The position numbers and the translations under genes were made by a program. Of a stretch of DNA of 64,000 nt, positions 24,246-33,229 are shown piece by piece (the first letter of the stretch is position 1; each line of letters starts with the position of its first letter). The stretch comes from Cedecea lapagei (GTDB lineage Bacteria; Pseudomonadota; Gammaproteobacteria; Enterobacterales; Enterobacteriaceae): NCBI RefSeq assembly GCF_900635955.1, contig NZ_LR134201.1, positions 3,038,001 through 3,102,000 on the forward strand. The letters run 5' to 3'. The notes under the pieces are model-generated. The model ran no database searches. It saw nothing but the letters and a program-made list of their open reading frames with translations, and had not been told where the DNA came from.

Positions 24246-26513
24246 CTACCCATTATCACGGGTGACGCCAAACCACTGATGATACCAACGGGTCAATATT
24301 TGTTCTCTGAAGCCAGAGATTTGCCATTTATCACCCTTTATTTCGATTGTCAGCTGCCCGGATTGCGCTGTGTCGTACCATTGATAGCCGTATTTGCGGT
24401 AGAGGCCGATAATCTTTGGCGACGGCAAACGCCAGGCGTTATAGCGTGAAGTAGAAGCCAGCGCCACGCTGCCGGAGACCGCCCTCAGCAGCGGCCCGGT
24501 GGATGATGTTCTGCTGCCGTGGTGAGGAACCTGTAATACATCTGCTTTCAACGTCTGCCAGCGCTTACTCAGCATAGCCAATTCTGCGCTGGCCTCGAGA
24601 TCTCCCGTCAGCAAGAGACTAAATCCCTCCCGGCTGACCTTCACTACGCAGGAGCGGTTGTTCCCGGTTCCCTGATACTCTTCCGGCGGCCACAGCACCT
24701 CAAACTGTATCCCTTGCCACCGCCATTGCTGGTTGCGGAAACAGGGTTTATCTCCCGCCTTGTGAAGGGAGCTGAGCACGTTAAGCTTTGGCCACGCCTG
24801 CTGAAGGCTTTTTAAGCCGCCGATATGGTCAAGATGCTCATGGCTGACGATAACCTGCTCGGGCTGCAGGTTATGCCATCTTAACCAGGGGATAGTCACG
24901 GTTTTTGCCGCATCACCGCCTTGCCATGCATTTCCCGTATCGTAGAGGATCGCTTTCCCCTGACGCTCAACAACGACGGTGAGCCCATGCCCGACATCAA
25001 GCATATGGACTGCCCAGCTGCTGGCGTCAGGTTTACGCCAAAAAGGGAAAGTCATCAAAAACAGCACTGCGGCTGCCGATGAGAATGAGGTCCGCCACAC
25101 GCCTGTCCGCCCTATCATCACCGCCCACCAGAAAACAAACGCTAAATATTGATAACGGCGATCCACCTCTCGCCAGCCTTGCGGCAGGCTGGCCAATAGC
25201 GCAAAGACTCCCTCCAGCGATTTATTCGCCAGCAACCAAATCCACTCCCCCATTCCCGGCAGTTCGCCAATGACCATTCCGGCCAGGATCAGGGGAACGC
25301 TAATGAAGGTAATCAAAGGAATAGCAAAGAGATTTGCGGCCAGCGAGGTCAGGCTTACGCCGTGAAATAAAATCACCTGAAGCGGAATAAGCAGTAAAGT
25401 CACGCCGGTTTGCAGATAAAGCAGATCGGCGAAAGGCCGCAGCCAGCGATTGACAGCCCTGAGCGGCAGCGGAACCCACTGATACCAAAAAATAAGCCCG
25501 CAAACCGCAAGCCCCGACAGCCAAAGACTCTCCGCTAAAATAGTCAGCGGCTCACTGAAGACAATACCGGCCGCGCAACAAAGTAACACGTCCCAGGAAG
25601 ACCATTTTCTCCCGCTGAGTCGCAGCACCGCCCAGATCCCCATCCCCACCAGCGTTCTGACAGCCGGAGGACTCATCCCCGACAGCCAGGTGTAAAACAG
25701 CGCGATGCTAAAACTCATCAGCAGAGGAAAACGATACCCGATAAGAAAGGTCGGGAGGAAAAACTGTAGCGCCCTCGCAAACAGCCAGCCGATGCCGCCA
25801 GCTAAAGCAATATGCAGCCCGGAAATTGCCATGAGGTGCGCGGTACCGGTGTCACGCATAATTTTTTTGACCTCATCGCTGACGTCTATCCGCTCACCAA
25901 AACCCAGGGCAATCATGACGCCCTGCCAGGGAAGATGCGCCGTGGCTTTTTTGGCTCGCTCAAGCCACTTGCCGCGAAGATTACAGCGATCCGACAGCAA
26001 GCTGGCCTTCAGTACGCTGCCGTTGAAGGGCAGCAGCTGAGAAAGCGCATAACGCTGGCCGTCAAAACCGCCGTCATTAAGCTGCGAATGCGTCGGGCGA
26101 AGCCTCAGCGTCATCTGCCATACCTGCCCTTCGCAGACGGGTTCAGGAAAAACGCTATTCTTCAATACCACGCTGATCACCGGAAACAGATAGCGCTGGT
26201 TGAGCTTCATTATCTGTAGCTCGTGCCGTGTTTCACCGTCGCTACGGGCAATTTTTACCTGAGCAGACAGCGGCTTTTGCCCAACGTCAGCAAACACATC
26301 CAGCATTTGCCGCGCGGCCAGAAGATTCCAGTTGAGCAATAAAAGGCACAGCGCCAGATAACGTACCCAGCACAGGCGTCCCAACAATGCCGCAAGCACC
26401 AGCGTAGCGGCCAGAAGCAGCAAAAGGTCATCTCTTTCAGGGATTGTCGGCAGCCAGAGCAGTGGAAGGGAGCTCAGCAGAAAAGTACCAGCGACCACGG
26501 GTATAGAATACAC
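24246..26513 (-). CDS. ycaI: ComEC/Rec2-family DNA uptake protein YcaI
   Basis: Polytopic inner-membrane protein of the ComEC/Rec2 family, the channel for single-stranded DNA in natural transformation; the E. coli homologue has been linked to DNA uptake. An N-terminal membrane region and DUF4131-like domain precede the competence domain (GTAHLMAISGLHIALAGG), which is followed by many membrane helices. The C-terminal metallo-beta-lactamase domain has SHEHLDHIGG and VPHHGSRTSS. The start is a GTG at 26513, chosen because a perfect AAGGAGGT lies five bases before it; 755 residues result, against 754 in E. coli. The TTG at 26546 was rejected. Confidence 0.92.
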   Translation of the reverse strand: MYSIPVVAGTFLLSSLPLLWLPTIPERDDLLLLLAATLVLAALLGRLCWVRYLALCLLLLNWNLLAARQMLDVFADVGQKPLSAQVKIARSDGETRHELQIMKLNQRYLFPVISVVLKNSVFPEPVCEGQVWQMTLRLRPTHSQLNDGGFDGQRYALSQLLPFNGSVLKASLLSDRCNLRGKWLERAKKATAHLPWQGVMIALGFGERIDVSDEVKKIMRDTGTAHLMAISGLHIALAGGIGWLFARALQFFLPTFLIGYRFPLLMSFSIALFYTWLSGMSPPAVRTLVGMGIWAVLRLSGRKWSSWDVLLCCAAGIVFSEPLTILAESLWLSGLAVCGLIFWYQWVPLPLRAVNRWLRPFADLLYLQTGVTLLLIPLQVILFHGVSLTSLAANLFAIPLITFISVPLILAGMVIGELPGMGEWIWLLANKSLEGVFALLASLPQGWREVDRRYQYLAFVFWWAVMIGRTGVWRTSFSSAAAVLFLMTFPFWRKPDASSWAVHMLDVGHGLTVVVERQGKAILYDTGNAWQGGDAAKTVTIPWLRWHNLQPEQVIVSHEHLDHIGGLKSLQQAWPKLNVLSSLHKAGDKPCFRNQQWRWQGIQFEVLWPPEEYQGTGNNRSCVVKVSREGFSLLLTGDLEASAELAMLSKRWQTLKADVLQVPHHGSRTSSTGPLLRAVSGSVALASTSRYNAWRLPSPKIIGLYRKYGYQWYDTAQSGQLTIEIKGDKWQISGFREQILTRWYHQWFGVTRDNG

Positions 26514-26667
26514 ATCCACCTCCTTGTTGCTGGAAGTGTGCGCCAATCTTGCCCCTGAGCCAGAAGGTTATCGGGAGAACGCGGGATGGGTTGGGCAATG
26601 TTATGCCCGGTGAACAAGGTTGCTGTGCCGCTTTAGAAACGGCTCGCAAAATAACGATATTGGCAAA

Positions 26668-26701
26668 AAAAATGGCACCTCGTTTGAGGTGCCATTTTTA
26701 C
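26668..26701 (-). terminator. ihfB terminator
   Basis: Stem AAAATGGCACCTC/GAGGTGCCATTTT with a GTTT loop; A and T runs on both sides. It separates ihfB from ycaI. Confidence 0.88.
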
Positions 26702-26714
26702 TAACTCCGCAGAA

Positions 26715-26999
26715 TTAGCCATAAATATTGGCGCGGTCACGCAACTCTTTACCTGGCTTAAAGTGTGGAACGTATTTGCCTTCCAGGTCCACTTTGTCGC
26801 CGGTTTTTGGGTTACGTCCGGTGCGAGGAGCGCGATAGTGTAAGGAGAAACTGCCGAAACCCCGGATTTCAATACGTTCACCCTCGGCGAGCGTAGAGGC
26901 CATATGCTCCAGCATTTCTTTCACCGCATCTTCAACCGCTTTCGCAGGGATGTGAGATTGCTGGGTTGCAAGTCTTTCGATCAATTCTGACTTGGTCAT
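26715..26999 (-). CDS. ihfB: integration host factor subunit beta
   Basis: Nucleoid-associated DNA-bending protein that pairs with IhfA; shapes promoters, replication origins and phage recombination sites. The 94 residues equal E. coli IhfB and contain the HU/IHF signature GFGSFSLHYRAPRTGRNPKTG with the DNA-intercalating Pro on the beta arm. It lies downstream of rpsA on the same strand, separated by a GC hairpin, and has its own terminator, so both read-through and independent transcription are plausible. Confidence 0.97.
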   Translation of the reverse strand: MTKSELIERLATQQSHIPAKAVEDAVKEMLEHMASTLAEGERIEIRGFGSFSLHYRAPRTGRNPKTGDKVDLEGKYVPHFKPGKELRDRANIYG

Positions 27000-27044
27000 G
27001 CTTCCTCCGGTTTCCTTTCAGGAAAATTAGCTTACAGCGCTCTA

Positions 27045-27071
27045 TCGAACAAGGGCGGCCGAAGCCGCCCT
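27045..27071 (-). terminator. GC hairpin after rpsA, probable partial terminator
   Basis: On the minus strand, GGGCGGC-TTCG-GCCGCCC is followed by only a short TTGTT, so termination is probably incomplete and some rpsA transcripts may continue into ihfB. Confidence 0.55.
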
Positions 27072-27114
27072 AATTTTATACCCTGGCCGAAGCCGGGATA
27101 CAACGCCTGGACGA

Positions 27115-28788
27115 TTACTCGCCTTTAGCTGCTTTGAATGCTTCAGCCATTGCGTTAGAGAAGTTGCCTTCTTCCTGTTTGTTGTTAACAGTCGCAATTG
27201 CATCTTTCTCGTCAGCTTCGTCTTTAGCACGAACAGACAGGCTCACAACACGGTTTTTACGATCAACGCCGGTGAATTTAGCTTCAACATCGTCGCCAAC
27301 GTTCAGAACCAGAGTGGCATCTTCAACGCGGTCACGGGAAGCTTCAGAAGCGCGCAGGTAGCCTTCTACGCCGTCTGCTAATTCAACTGTAGCACCTTTC
27401 GCGTCAACTGCAGTTACTTTACCAGTAACGATAGTGCCTTTCTTGTTCAGCGCAACGTAGTTGTTGAACGGATCTTCCGCGAGCTGTTTAACGCCCAGGG
27501 AGATACGCTCACGCTCTGCGTCAACCTGCAGAACAACGGCTGCAATTTCGTCGCCTTTTTTGTATTCACGAACTGCTTCTTCGCCTGCAACGTTCCAGGA
27601 GATGTCAGACAGGTGAACCAGGCCGTCGATGCCGCCGTCCAGGCCGATGAAGATACCGAAGTCAGTGATAGACTTGATTTTACCTTCAACGCGATCGCCT
27701 TTGTTGTGGGTCTCAGCGAACTGCTGCCATGGGTTGTTTTTGCACTGCTTCAGACCCAGGGAGATACGACGACGTTCTTCGTCGATATCCAGAACCATCA
27801 CTTCCACTACATCACCAACGTTAACAACTTTGGATGGGTGGATGTTTTTGTTGGTCCAGTCCATTTCGGAAACGTGCACCAGGCCTTCAACGCCTTCTTC
27901 GATTTCAACGAAGCAGCCGTAGTCGGTCAGGTTGGTCACGCGACCAGTCAGTTTAGTCCCTTCTGGGTAACGCTTAGCGATAGCTACCCATGGATCTTCG
28001 CCCAGCTGTTTCAGGCCGAGGGATACACGAGTACGTTCGCGGTCGAACTTCAGCACTTTAACAGTGATTTCGTCGCCAACGTTCACGATTTCGCTTGGGT
28101 GCTTAACGCGTTTCCACGCCATGTCGGTGATGTGCAGCAGGCCATCAACGCCGCCCAGGTCAACGAATGCGCCGTAGTCAGTGAGGTTCTTAACGATACC
28201 TTTGACTTCCATGCCTTCCTGCAGGTTTTCCAGCAGCTGATCGCGTTCTGCGCTGTTTTCGGATTCGATAACGGCACGACGGGATACAACAACGTTGTTA
28301 CGCTTCTGGTCCAGCTTGATTACTTTGAACTCAAGCTCTTTGCCTTCCAGGTGCAGCGTGTCGCGAACTGGACGAACGTCAACCAGGGAACCTGGCAGGA
28401 ACGCACGAATACCGTTCAGCTCAACAGTGAAGCCACCTTTAACTTTGCCGTTGATAACACCGACCACAGTTTCAGCTTCTTCGTAAGCTTTTTCCAGCGT
28501 GATCCAGGCTTCGTGACGCTTAGCTTTCTCACGGGACAGCAGGGTTTCACCGAAGCCGTCTTCTACTGCGTCCAGCGCAACGTCAACTTCGTCACCGACC
28601 TGAATTTCCAGTTCGCCGGCTGCGTTTTTGAACTGCTCTGCAGGGATTGCAGATTCAGATTTCAGGCCCGCATCAACCAGAACGACGTCTTTGTCGATAG
28701 CAACAACAACACCACGAACGATGGAACCCGGACGGGTTTCGATTGTTTTAAGGGATTCTTCAAATAGTTGAGCAAAAGATTCAGTCAT
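27115..28788 (-). CDS. rpsA: 30S ribosomal protein S1
   Basis: Essential RNA-binding ribosomal protein that recruits mRNA to the 30S subunit, particularly leaders that are structured or have weak Shine-Dalgarno sites. The 557 residues match E. coli S1 and contain six S1 (OB-fold) repeats. Repeats 1 and 2 bind the ribosome; later repeats show the typical TDYGAFVDLGGVDGLLHIT, TDYGCFVEIEEGVEGLVHVS and TDFGIFIGLDGGIDGLVHLS. It is preceded by a 125-base leader after cmk, where known S1 autoregulation acts. Codon use is strongly biased, as expected for a highly expressed gene. Confidence 0.98.
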   Translation of the reverse strand: MTESFAQLFEESLKTIETRPGSIVRGVVVAIDKDVVLVDAGLKSESAIPAEQFKNAAGELEIQVGDEVDVALDAVEDGFGETLLSREKAKRHEAWITLEKAYEEAETVVGVINGKVKGGFTVELNGIRAFLPGSLVDVRPVRDTLHLEGKELEFKVIKLDQKRNNVVVSRRAVIESENSAERDQLLENLQEGMEVKGIVKNLTDYGAFVDLGGVDGLLHITDMAWKRVKHPSEIVNVGDEITVKVLKFDRERTRVSLGLKQLGEDPWVAIAKRYPEGTKLTGRVTNLTDYGCFVEIEEGVEGLVHVSEMDWTNKNIHPSKVVNVGDVVEVMVLDIDEERRRISLGLKQCKNNPWQQFAETHNKGDRVEGKIKSITDFGIFIGLDGGIDGLVHLSDISWNVAGEEAVREYKKGDEIAAVVLQVDAERERISLGVKQLAEDPFNNYVALNKKGTIVTGKVTAVDAKGATVELADGVEGYLRASEASRDRVEDATLVLNVGDDVEAKFTGVDRKNRVVSLSVRAKDEADEKDAIATVNNKQEEGNFSNAMAEAFKAAKGE

Positions 28789-28913
28789 GTTTAATCTTCA
28801 AAAGTTAGATTAACGTCCATCTGGCCTCATGCCGGATGGGGTTGTTTTACATACCCGCTCACACTCCGTTGCAGCGGGGGTACTACTCATTCGGAGGCTT
28901 TCCTGCCTGAATA
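28789..28913 (-). promoter_or_regulatory. rpsA leader and promoter region
   Basis: A 125-base interval between cmk and rpsA. It contains a foldable CATCTGGC/GCCGGATG hairpin (about 28818-28838) in the rpsA 5' untranslated region. In E. coli the equivalent leader folds into hairpins that S1 uses for high-efficiency initiation and autorepression; function here is inferred. Confidence 0.45.
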
Positions 28914-29597
28914 TCAGGCAGCAGCCAGTTTTTGGCGCGCGTATTGTAACGCTTTTTCAATCACTTGCTCAATACTCATACTGGTTGAATCCAGCACTAA
29001 AGCATCGGCAGCAGGAACCAGCGGCGCTACGGACCGGTTGCGGTCGCGATCGTCGCGTTCCTTTATCTCGGCCAAAAGGCGTTCAAAGTTAACACTAAAG
29101 CCCTTCTCCTGCAACTGCAGCATGCGCCTGTGGGCACGCTCTTCGGAGGAGGCATCAAGGAAAATTTTCACCGGCGCGTCCGGGAACACCACGGTTCCCA
29201 TATCACGGCCGTCGGCAATCAGGCCCGGCGCATCGCGGAAAGCGCGCTGGCGGCGCAGCAAGGCTTCGCGCACACGCGGGAAGGCGGCAACCTGAGAGGC
29301 CGCATTTGCCACTTCCTGAGTGCGGATCTCTCCGCTCACGTCTTCCCCTTCAAGGATCACTTCCAGATTGCCGTCGGTGGACACAAAGCGGACGTCCAGA
29401 TGCGCGGCAAGAGGAACCAGCGCGTCTTCGGAGGCAACATCAACATGATGATGCAGCGCAGCCAGCGCCAGGACACGATAGATCGCGCCAGAGTCCAGCA
29501 GATGCCACTGCAGCGCTTCGGCCATGGCCTTACAGAGCGTGCCTTTACCGGCGCCACTTGGGCCATCAATCGTTATTACCGGGGCGGATGCCGTCAT
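28914..29597 (-). CDS. cmk: cytidylate kinase
   Basis: Cytosolic nucleoside monophosphate kinase that phosphorylates CMP and dCMP with ATP, recycling cytidine nucleotides from RNA and phospholipid turnover. The 227 residues, from the ATG at 29597 (MTASAPVITIDGPSG), equal E. coli Cmk; GAGGAG precedes this start, and the 54-codon upstream extension of the open frame was rejected. The P-loop GPSGAGKGT lies at residues 12-20. LIADGRDMGTVVFPDAPVKI and a lid segment (EIKERDDRDRNRSVAPL) follow. rpsA lies directly downstream, as in E. coli. The ycaL protease gene that precedes cmk in E. coli is absent here. Confidence 0.96.
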   Translation of the reverse strand: MTASAPVITIDGPSGAGKGTLCKAMAEALQWHLLDSGAIYRVLALAALHHHVDVASEDALVPLAAHLDVRFVSTDGNLEVILEGEDVSGEIRTQEVANAASQVAAFPRVREALLRRQRAFRDAPGLIADGRDMGTVVFPDAPVKIFLDASSEERAHRRMLQLQEKGFSVNFERLLAEIKERDDRDRNRSVAPLVPAADALVLDSTSMSIEQVIEKALQYARQKLAAA

Positions 29598-29749
29598 CGT
29601 TTTCTCCTCTCTCGCTGGATTCGCGGGTTGTAAACGCCGCGCATTATACGCCGCAACCGCCAGGACTGTTATCTTTCCGGGCAAATATCCTCGGGATTCA
29701 GGCTGAGTGTAGAAGAATTGCGCAACGCACGTTGTAAGGAATCGTAGAG

Positions 29750-29783
29750 ATAAAAGCAAAACCGCATCGGGCGATGCGGTTTC
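29750..29783 (-). terminator. aroA terminator
   Basis: On the minus strand, AAACCGCATCG paired with CGATGCGGTTT is followed by a T-rich run (TTTTGCTTTTAT), directly downstream of aroA. The 194 bases between aroA and cmk hold this element and the cmk upstream region only. Confidence 0.8.
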
Positions 29784-29791
29784 TTAGGGAG

Positions 29792-31078
29792 TTATGCCGG
29801 AGTGCTTATACGCGCCAGCTGTTCAAAATAGTCCGGGAAGGTTTTCGCGGTACAGCCTGGATCCAGGATAGTGACCGGTGTATCGGACAGCGCCACCAGC
29901 GAGAAGCACATCGCCATTCGGTGATCGTTGTAGGTGCCGATCTCAGCAAACGTCAGCTTTTCCGGAGGCGTGACGGTGATGTAATCCTCGCCCTCTTCAA
30001 CTTCTGCGCCCACTTTTCGTAGCTCGGTCGCCATCGCGCTGAGGCGATCGGTCTCTTTTACACGCCAGTTATAGATATTGCGTAAGGTGGTCGTGCCCTT
30101 AGCAAACAGTGCCGCTGTCGCAATGGTCATTGCCGCATCCGGGATATGGTTCATGTCCATATCGATAGCATTCAGCTCACCGCGCTCGCAGCTGATGAAG
30201 TCATCGCCCCAGGTCACTTTAGCGCCCATTTTTTCCAGCACATCAGCAAAACGGATATCGCCCTGCACGCTGTTACGGCCAATACCGGTCACCTTCACTA
30301 CGCCGCCTTTAATGGCGCCTGCAGCCAGGAAGTAGGAAGCAGATGATGCGTCGCCTTCAACCAGGTAAGCCCCCGGCGACTGATATTCCTGCGCACCGCG
30401 AATAACAAAGCTACGGTAGTCGTGGTTTTCCACCTCAACGCCGAAGGTTTTCATCAGGTGCAGTGTGATATCAATATAAGGTTTAGACACCAGCTCGCCT
30501 TTGATGGTGATTTCGGTATCGTTAGGCGCCAGAGGAGCCGCCATCAGCAGCGCGGTCAGGAACTGGCTGGAGACGCTGCCGTCCACCTCAACTTTGCCGC
30601 CGTTAAAGCCCCCACGCAGGCGCAGCGGCGGATAATTCTCTTGCTCAAGATAATCAATCTCAGCCCCGCCCTGACGCAGCGCATCAACAAGGTGGCCAAT
30701 CGGGCGCTCTTTCATGCGCGGCTCGCCGGTCAGCACAATATTATTGCTGCCAAGACACAGCGCAGCCGCCAGCGGACGCATCGCAGTACCTGCGTTGCCC
30801 AAGAACAGCTCAAGCTCGCCTGCAGCCTGTAAAGGCCCAGCCACGCCGGTGACTTCACAACGGGTACGATCCGCCGAAAGCGTATAGCTTACACCCAGCG
30901 CCTTAAGCGCGTTAAGCATATGGCGGACATCATCGCTATCCAGCAGATTGGTCAGCACCGTAGTCCCTTTGGCCAGCGCGGCCAACAGCAGTGCACGGTT
31001 AGAAACGCTTTTTGAACCTGGCAGGTTAATGGTGCCGTCGACCAGCGCGATGGGTTGTAACGTCAGGGATTCCAGCAT
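29792..31078 (-). CDS. aroA: 5-enolpyruvylshikimate-3-phosphate synthase
   Basis: Sixth enzyme of the shikimate pathway: joins shikimate-3-phosphate and phosphoenolpyruvate to form EPSP for chorismate and the aromatic amino acids. The 428 residues show LPGSKSVSNRALLLAAL near the N-terminus and LFLGNAGTAMRPLAAAL around residues 93-109. The intact Gly-Thr-Ala-Met-Arg-Pro sequence marks a class I, glyphosate-sensitive enzyme. YNDHRMAMCFSLVAL lies near the C-terminus. It follows serC by 74 bases containing a hairpin, as in the E. coli serC-aroA operon linking serine and chorismate synthesis. Confidence 0.97.
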   Translation of the reverse strand: MLESLTLQPIALVDGTINLPGSKSVSNRALLLAALAKGTTVLTNLLDSDDVRHMLNALKALGVSYTLSADRTRCEVTGVAGPLQAAGELELFLGNAGTAMRPLAAALCLGSNNIVLTGEPRMKERPIGHLVDALRQGGAEIDYLEQENYPPLRLRGGFNGGKVEVDGSVSSQFLTALLMAAPLAPNDTEITIKGELVSKPYIDITLHLMKTFGVEVENHDYRSFVIRGAQEYQSPGAYLVEGDASSASYFLAAGAIKGGVVKVTGIGRNSVQGDIRFADVLEKMGAKVTWGDDFISCERGELNAIDMDMNHIPDAAMTIATAALFAKGTTTLRNIYNWRVKETDRLSAMATELRKVGAEVEEGEDYITVTPPEKLTFAEIGTYNDHRMAMCFSLVALSDTPVTILDPGCTAKTFPDYFEQLARISTPA

Positions 31079-31104
31079 GGGAAAAATACTCTCAACTCAA
31101 ACAG

Positions 31105-31136
31105 AATAAAAACCCCGCAGACGGGCTGCGGGGCAA
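31105..31136 (-). terminator. hairpin between serC and aroA (attenuator-like)
   Basis: On the minus strand, CCCCGCAG/CTGCGGGG is followed by TTTTTATT. Because aroA lies 30 bases further on in the same direction, it probably acts as a partial terminator that sets the serC:aroA ratio. Confidence 0.75.
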
Positions 31137-31152
31137 AGTACAGGTGCAGTTA

Positions 31153-32238
31153 TTAACCGTGGCGGCGCTCGAAGTCCACCATAAAGTCCGTCAACGCTTT
31201 TACACCATCAAGCGGCATGGCGTTATAAATAGAGGCGCGCATGCCGCCTACAACGCGGTGGCCTTTCAGCGAATGCAGGCCCGCGGCAAAGGACTCCTCG
31301 AGGAATACTTTGTCCAGCGCGCTATCTGCCAGCTGGAAAGGTACGTTCATACGAGAGCGGTTAGCGGCAGCTACGTCGTTACGATAGAAATCGCTGTTGT
31401 CAATCACGCCGTAGAGCAGTTCGGCTTTGGCCTGGTTAATGCGATCCATAGCGGAGACGCCGCCCTGCTCTTTCAGCCATTTAAAGACCAGCCCCGCGAG
31501 ATACCAGGCAAAGGTTGGCGGCGTGTTGAACATGGAGTCGTTGTCGTTCAGCACGGTGTAATCGATGATCGACGGGCATGCTTTGTGTGCCTTACCCAGC
31601 AGATCTTCACGTACCACCACCAGCGTCAGGCCGGCCGGGCCAATGTTTTTCTGCGCACCGGCATAAATCACGCCGAAGCGGCTAACGTCGATAGGGCGGG
31701 ACAAAATGGTGGAGGAGAAGTCAGCGGCAACCACGGTGCTGCCAAAATCAGGCGTTTCGTCGATGGAGATGCCGTCGATGGTCTCATTTGGGCAATAGTG
31801 CAGAAACGCGCTGTTTTCCGAAACCTGCCACTCGCTCATCGGTTTGATGGCGCGCTTGCCGTCCACGGTAATTTTCACGTCGTGAGCTACAGGCTGGCAG
31901 TATTTTTTCGCTTCTTTTATTGCGCTGTTCGCCCAGTAGCCGCCGTCGATATAGTCAGCGCTGGTTTTGTCACCGAGGATATTCAGCGGTACGCCGGCAA
32001 ACTGGCCGCGGCCGCCGCCGTGGCAGAATAAAACTTTATAGTTAGAGGGGATTTGCAGCAGATCGCGAAAATCTTTTTCTGCCTCTTCCGCGACCTGAAT
32101 AAACTCTTTACCACGGTGGCTAATTTCCATTACGGAAGTGCCCAGACCATGCCAGTCGCACAGCTCCTGTTGTGCACGACGAAGTACTTCAGCCGGTAGC
32201 ATTGCCGGACCAGAACTAAAATTGTATACCTGTGTCAT
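31153..32238 (-). CDS. serC: phosphoserine aminotransferase SerC
   Basis: PLP-dependent class V aminotransferase of the cytosol that makes 3-phosphoserine, and also acts in pyridoxal-phosphate synthesis on the 4-phosphohydroxy-L-threonine branch. The 361 residues (E. coli 362) start MTQVYNFSSGPAMLP. The PLP lysine lies in IYAGAQKNIGPAG, and the phosphate-binding HGGGRGQFAGVPLN is intact. GAGGGG precedes the ATG. The 162-base gap to ycaP is the upstream regulatory region; in E. coli Lrp activates serC, and lrp itself lies about 21 kb away in this window. Confidence 0.97.
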   Translation of the reverse strand: MTQVYNFSSGPAMLPAEVLRRAQQELCDWHGLGTSVMEISHRGKEFIQVAEEAEKDFRDLLQIPSNYKVLFCHGGGRGQFAGVPLNILGDKTSADYIDGGYWANSAIKEAKKYCQPVAHDVKITVDGKRAIKPMSEWQVSENSAFLHYCPNETIDGISIDETPDFGSTVVAADFSSTILSRPIDVSRFGVIYAGAQKNIGPAGLTLVVVREDLLGKAHKACPSIIDYTVLNDNDSMFNTPPTFAWYLAGLVFKWLKEQGGVSAMDRINQAKAELLYGVIDNSDFYRNDVAAANRSRMNVPFQLADSALDKVFLEESFAAGLHSLKGHRVVGGMRASIYNAMPLDGVKALTDFMVDFERRHG

Positions 32239-32400
32239 TTCCCCTCACCACGCCTCGAGCAATAAGTTTTTATTACATTATCGGTTTTATCATTCAGCGA
32301 CGCAGTGTTGCAACGGTTAATCCCGCCCAGGGAAGTAATGTGCGCAAAATCACACAACACAATCTCCCGGCAGTGGAAAAAATTGCCCGATTTCCGGCGG

Positions 32401-33093
32401 TCAGGTGATGCGGCGAGCGTGGCTGGCTTTAGCCCAGCGTGCGTGGCGGCAGCGGGGACAGGAATGGCGGTCGCCGGCGCTCAGGGTCACCACTTCGCTG
32501 CAGCGCGTACAGGCATACTCCCCGTTTCGCGGCGCGGTAATAAAGTGTTCAACGCAGCCATCGGGTAAAATCGGCAGCCCCGGCCTTACCTCTTCGTCGG
32601 GGTAGTAATAAAGGCTGATCTCCCCGTTAGTTTCAAGTATCGCCAGCCTGACCTGCCCCAGATGTTCGACGCCGTGCACCCTAAGCTCCATAAAGAACTC
32701 AAACTCGGTGATGTTCTGCGCCCGCATTTTCTCCCAGGCAAATTCACCGCCTTCAATAATGATCGCGGGTTTTCCTTCAAGCAGGTTTTCCAGCCTCTCG
32801 CTGTGGGCCATCAGCCACATCACCGTGCGGTATAAGACGGCGAGCGTCAGGAAGACCATTAGCACGGGCAGCATCGGTACGTTGTGATAAAACGCGACGT
32901 CCCCGGCAGCAGAACCCAGCGTCAGAATAATGAGGACTTCAAACAGCGACATCTGGCGCACGCCACGCCTGCCGGTAACTTTGAGGAACAGAAAAACAAG
33001 CACAAAGGTAAAAAGGCTGCGGAGAACAACTTCCCATAAAAAATCAGGGGGGACTTCATCAAACGCCATACGCTGCCAGTCAAAAGCCTTCAT
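32401..33093 (-). CDS. ycaP: YcaP, DUF421 inner-membrane protein
   Basis: DUF421-family membrane protein of unknown function. The 230 residues equal E. coli YcaP. Hydrophobic helices lie at about residues 22-40, 50-67 and 70-92. A cytoplasmic DUF421 domain follows (LLEGKPAIIIEGGEFAWEKM, ITEFEFFMELRVHGVEHLGQ). A C-terminal zinc-ribbon-like tail has two Cys pairs (CTRCSE and CPRCRH). GGTGG lies 3-4 bases upstream of the ATG. It is divergent from ycaO across 136 bases. Confidence 0.88.
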   Translation of the reverse strand: MKAFDWQRMAFDEVPPDFLWEVVLRSLFTFVLVFLFLKVTGRRGVRQMSLFEVLIILTLGSAAGDVAFYHNVPMLPVLMVFLTLAVLYRTVMWLMAHSERLENLLEGKPAIIIEGGEFAWEKMRAQNITEFEFFMELRVHGVEHLGQVRLAILETNGEISLYYYPDEEVRPGLPILPDGCVEHFITAPRNGEYACTRCSEVVTLSAGDRHSCPRCRHARWAKASHARRIT

Positions 33094-33229
33094 TTTTCCA
33101 CCATAACAGTCGGTTACCGTAACTAAGCATAGCCTGTTATGCTAGCGTCGCCTGCGCCGGGCGGAAGATAGCGTCCTCCCGGGAAAACCCGTATCATTGC
33201 GCGTTTCGCGTACTCTTAAAGTGAACCCC

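Noticed and set aside
27613..28767. 384-codon plus-strand open frame across rpsA
   Set aside because: Antisense shadow of a highly expressed ribosomal gene with biased codons.
31144..32031. 295-codon plus-strand open frame across serC
   Set aside because: Lies wholly antisense to serC and shows no domain.
33100..33143. Symmetric CATAACAG/CTGTTATG arms between ycaP and ycaO as divergent promoters
   Set aside because: The left element would put transcription start on the ycaP start codon although ycaP has a Shine-Dalgarno site, so at most the right element is a promoter.
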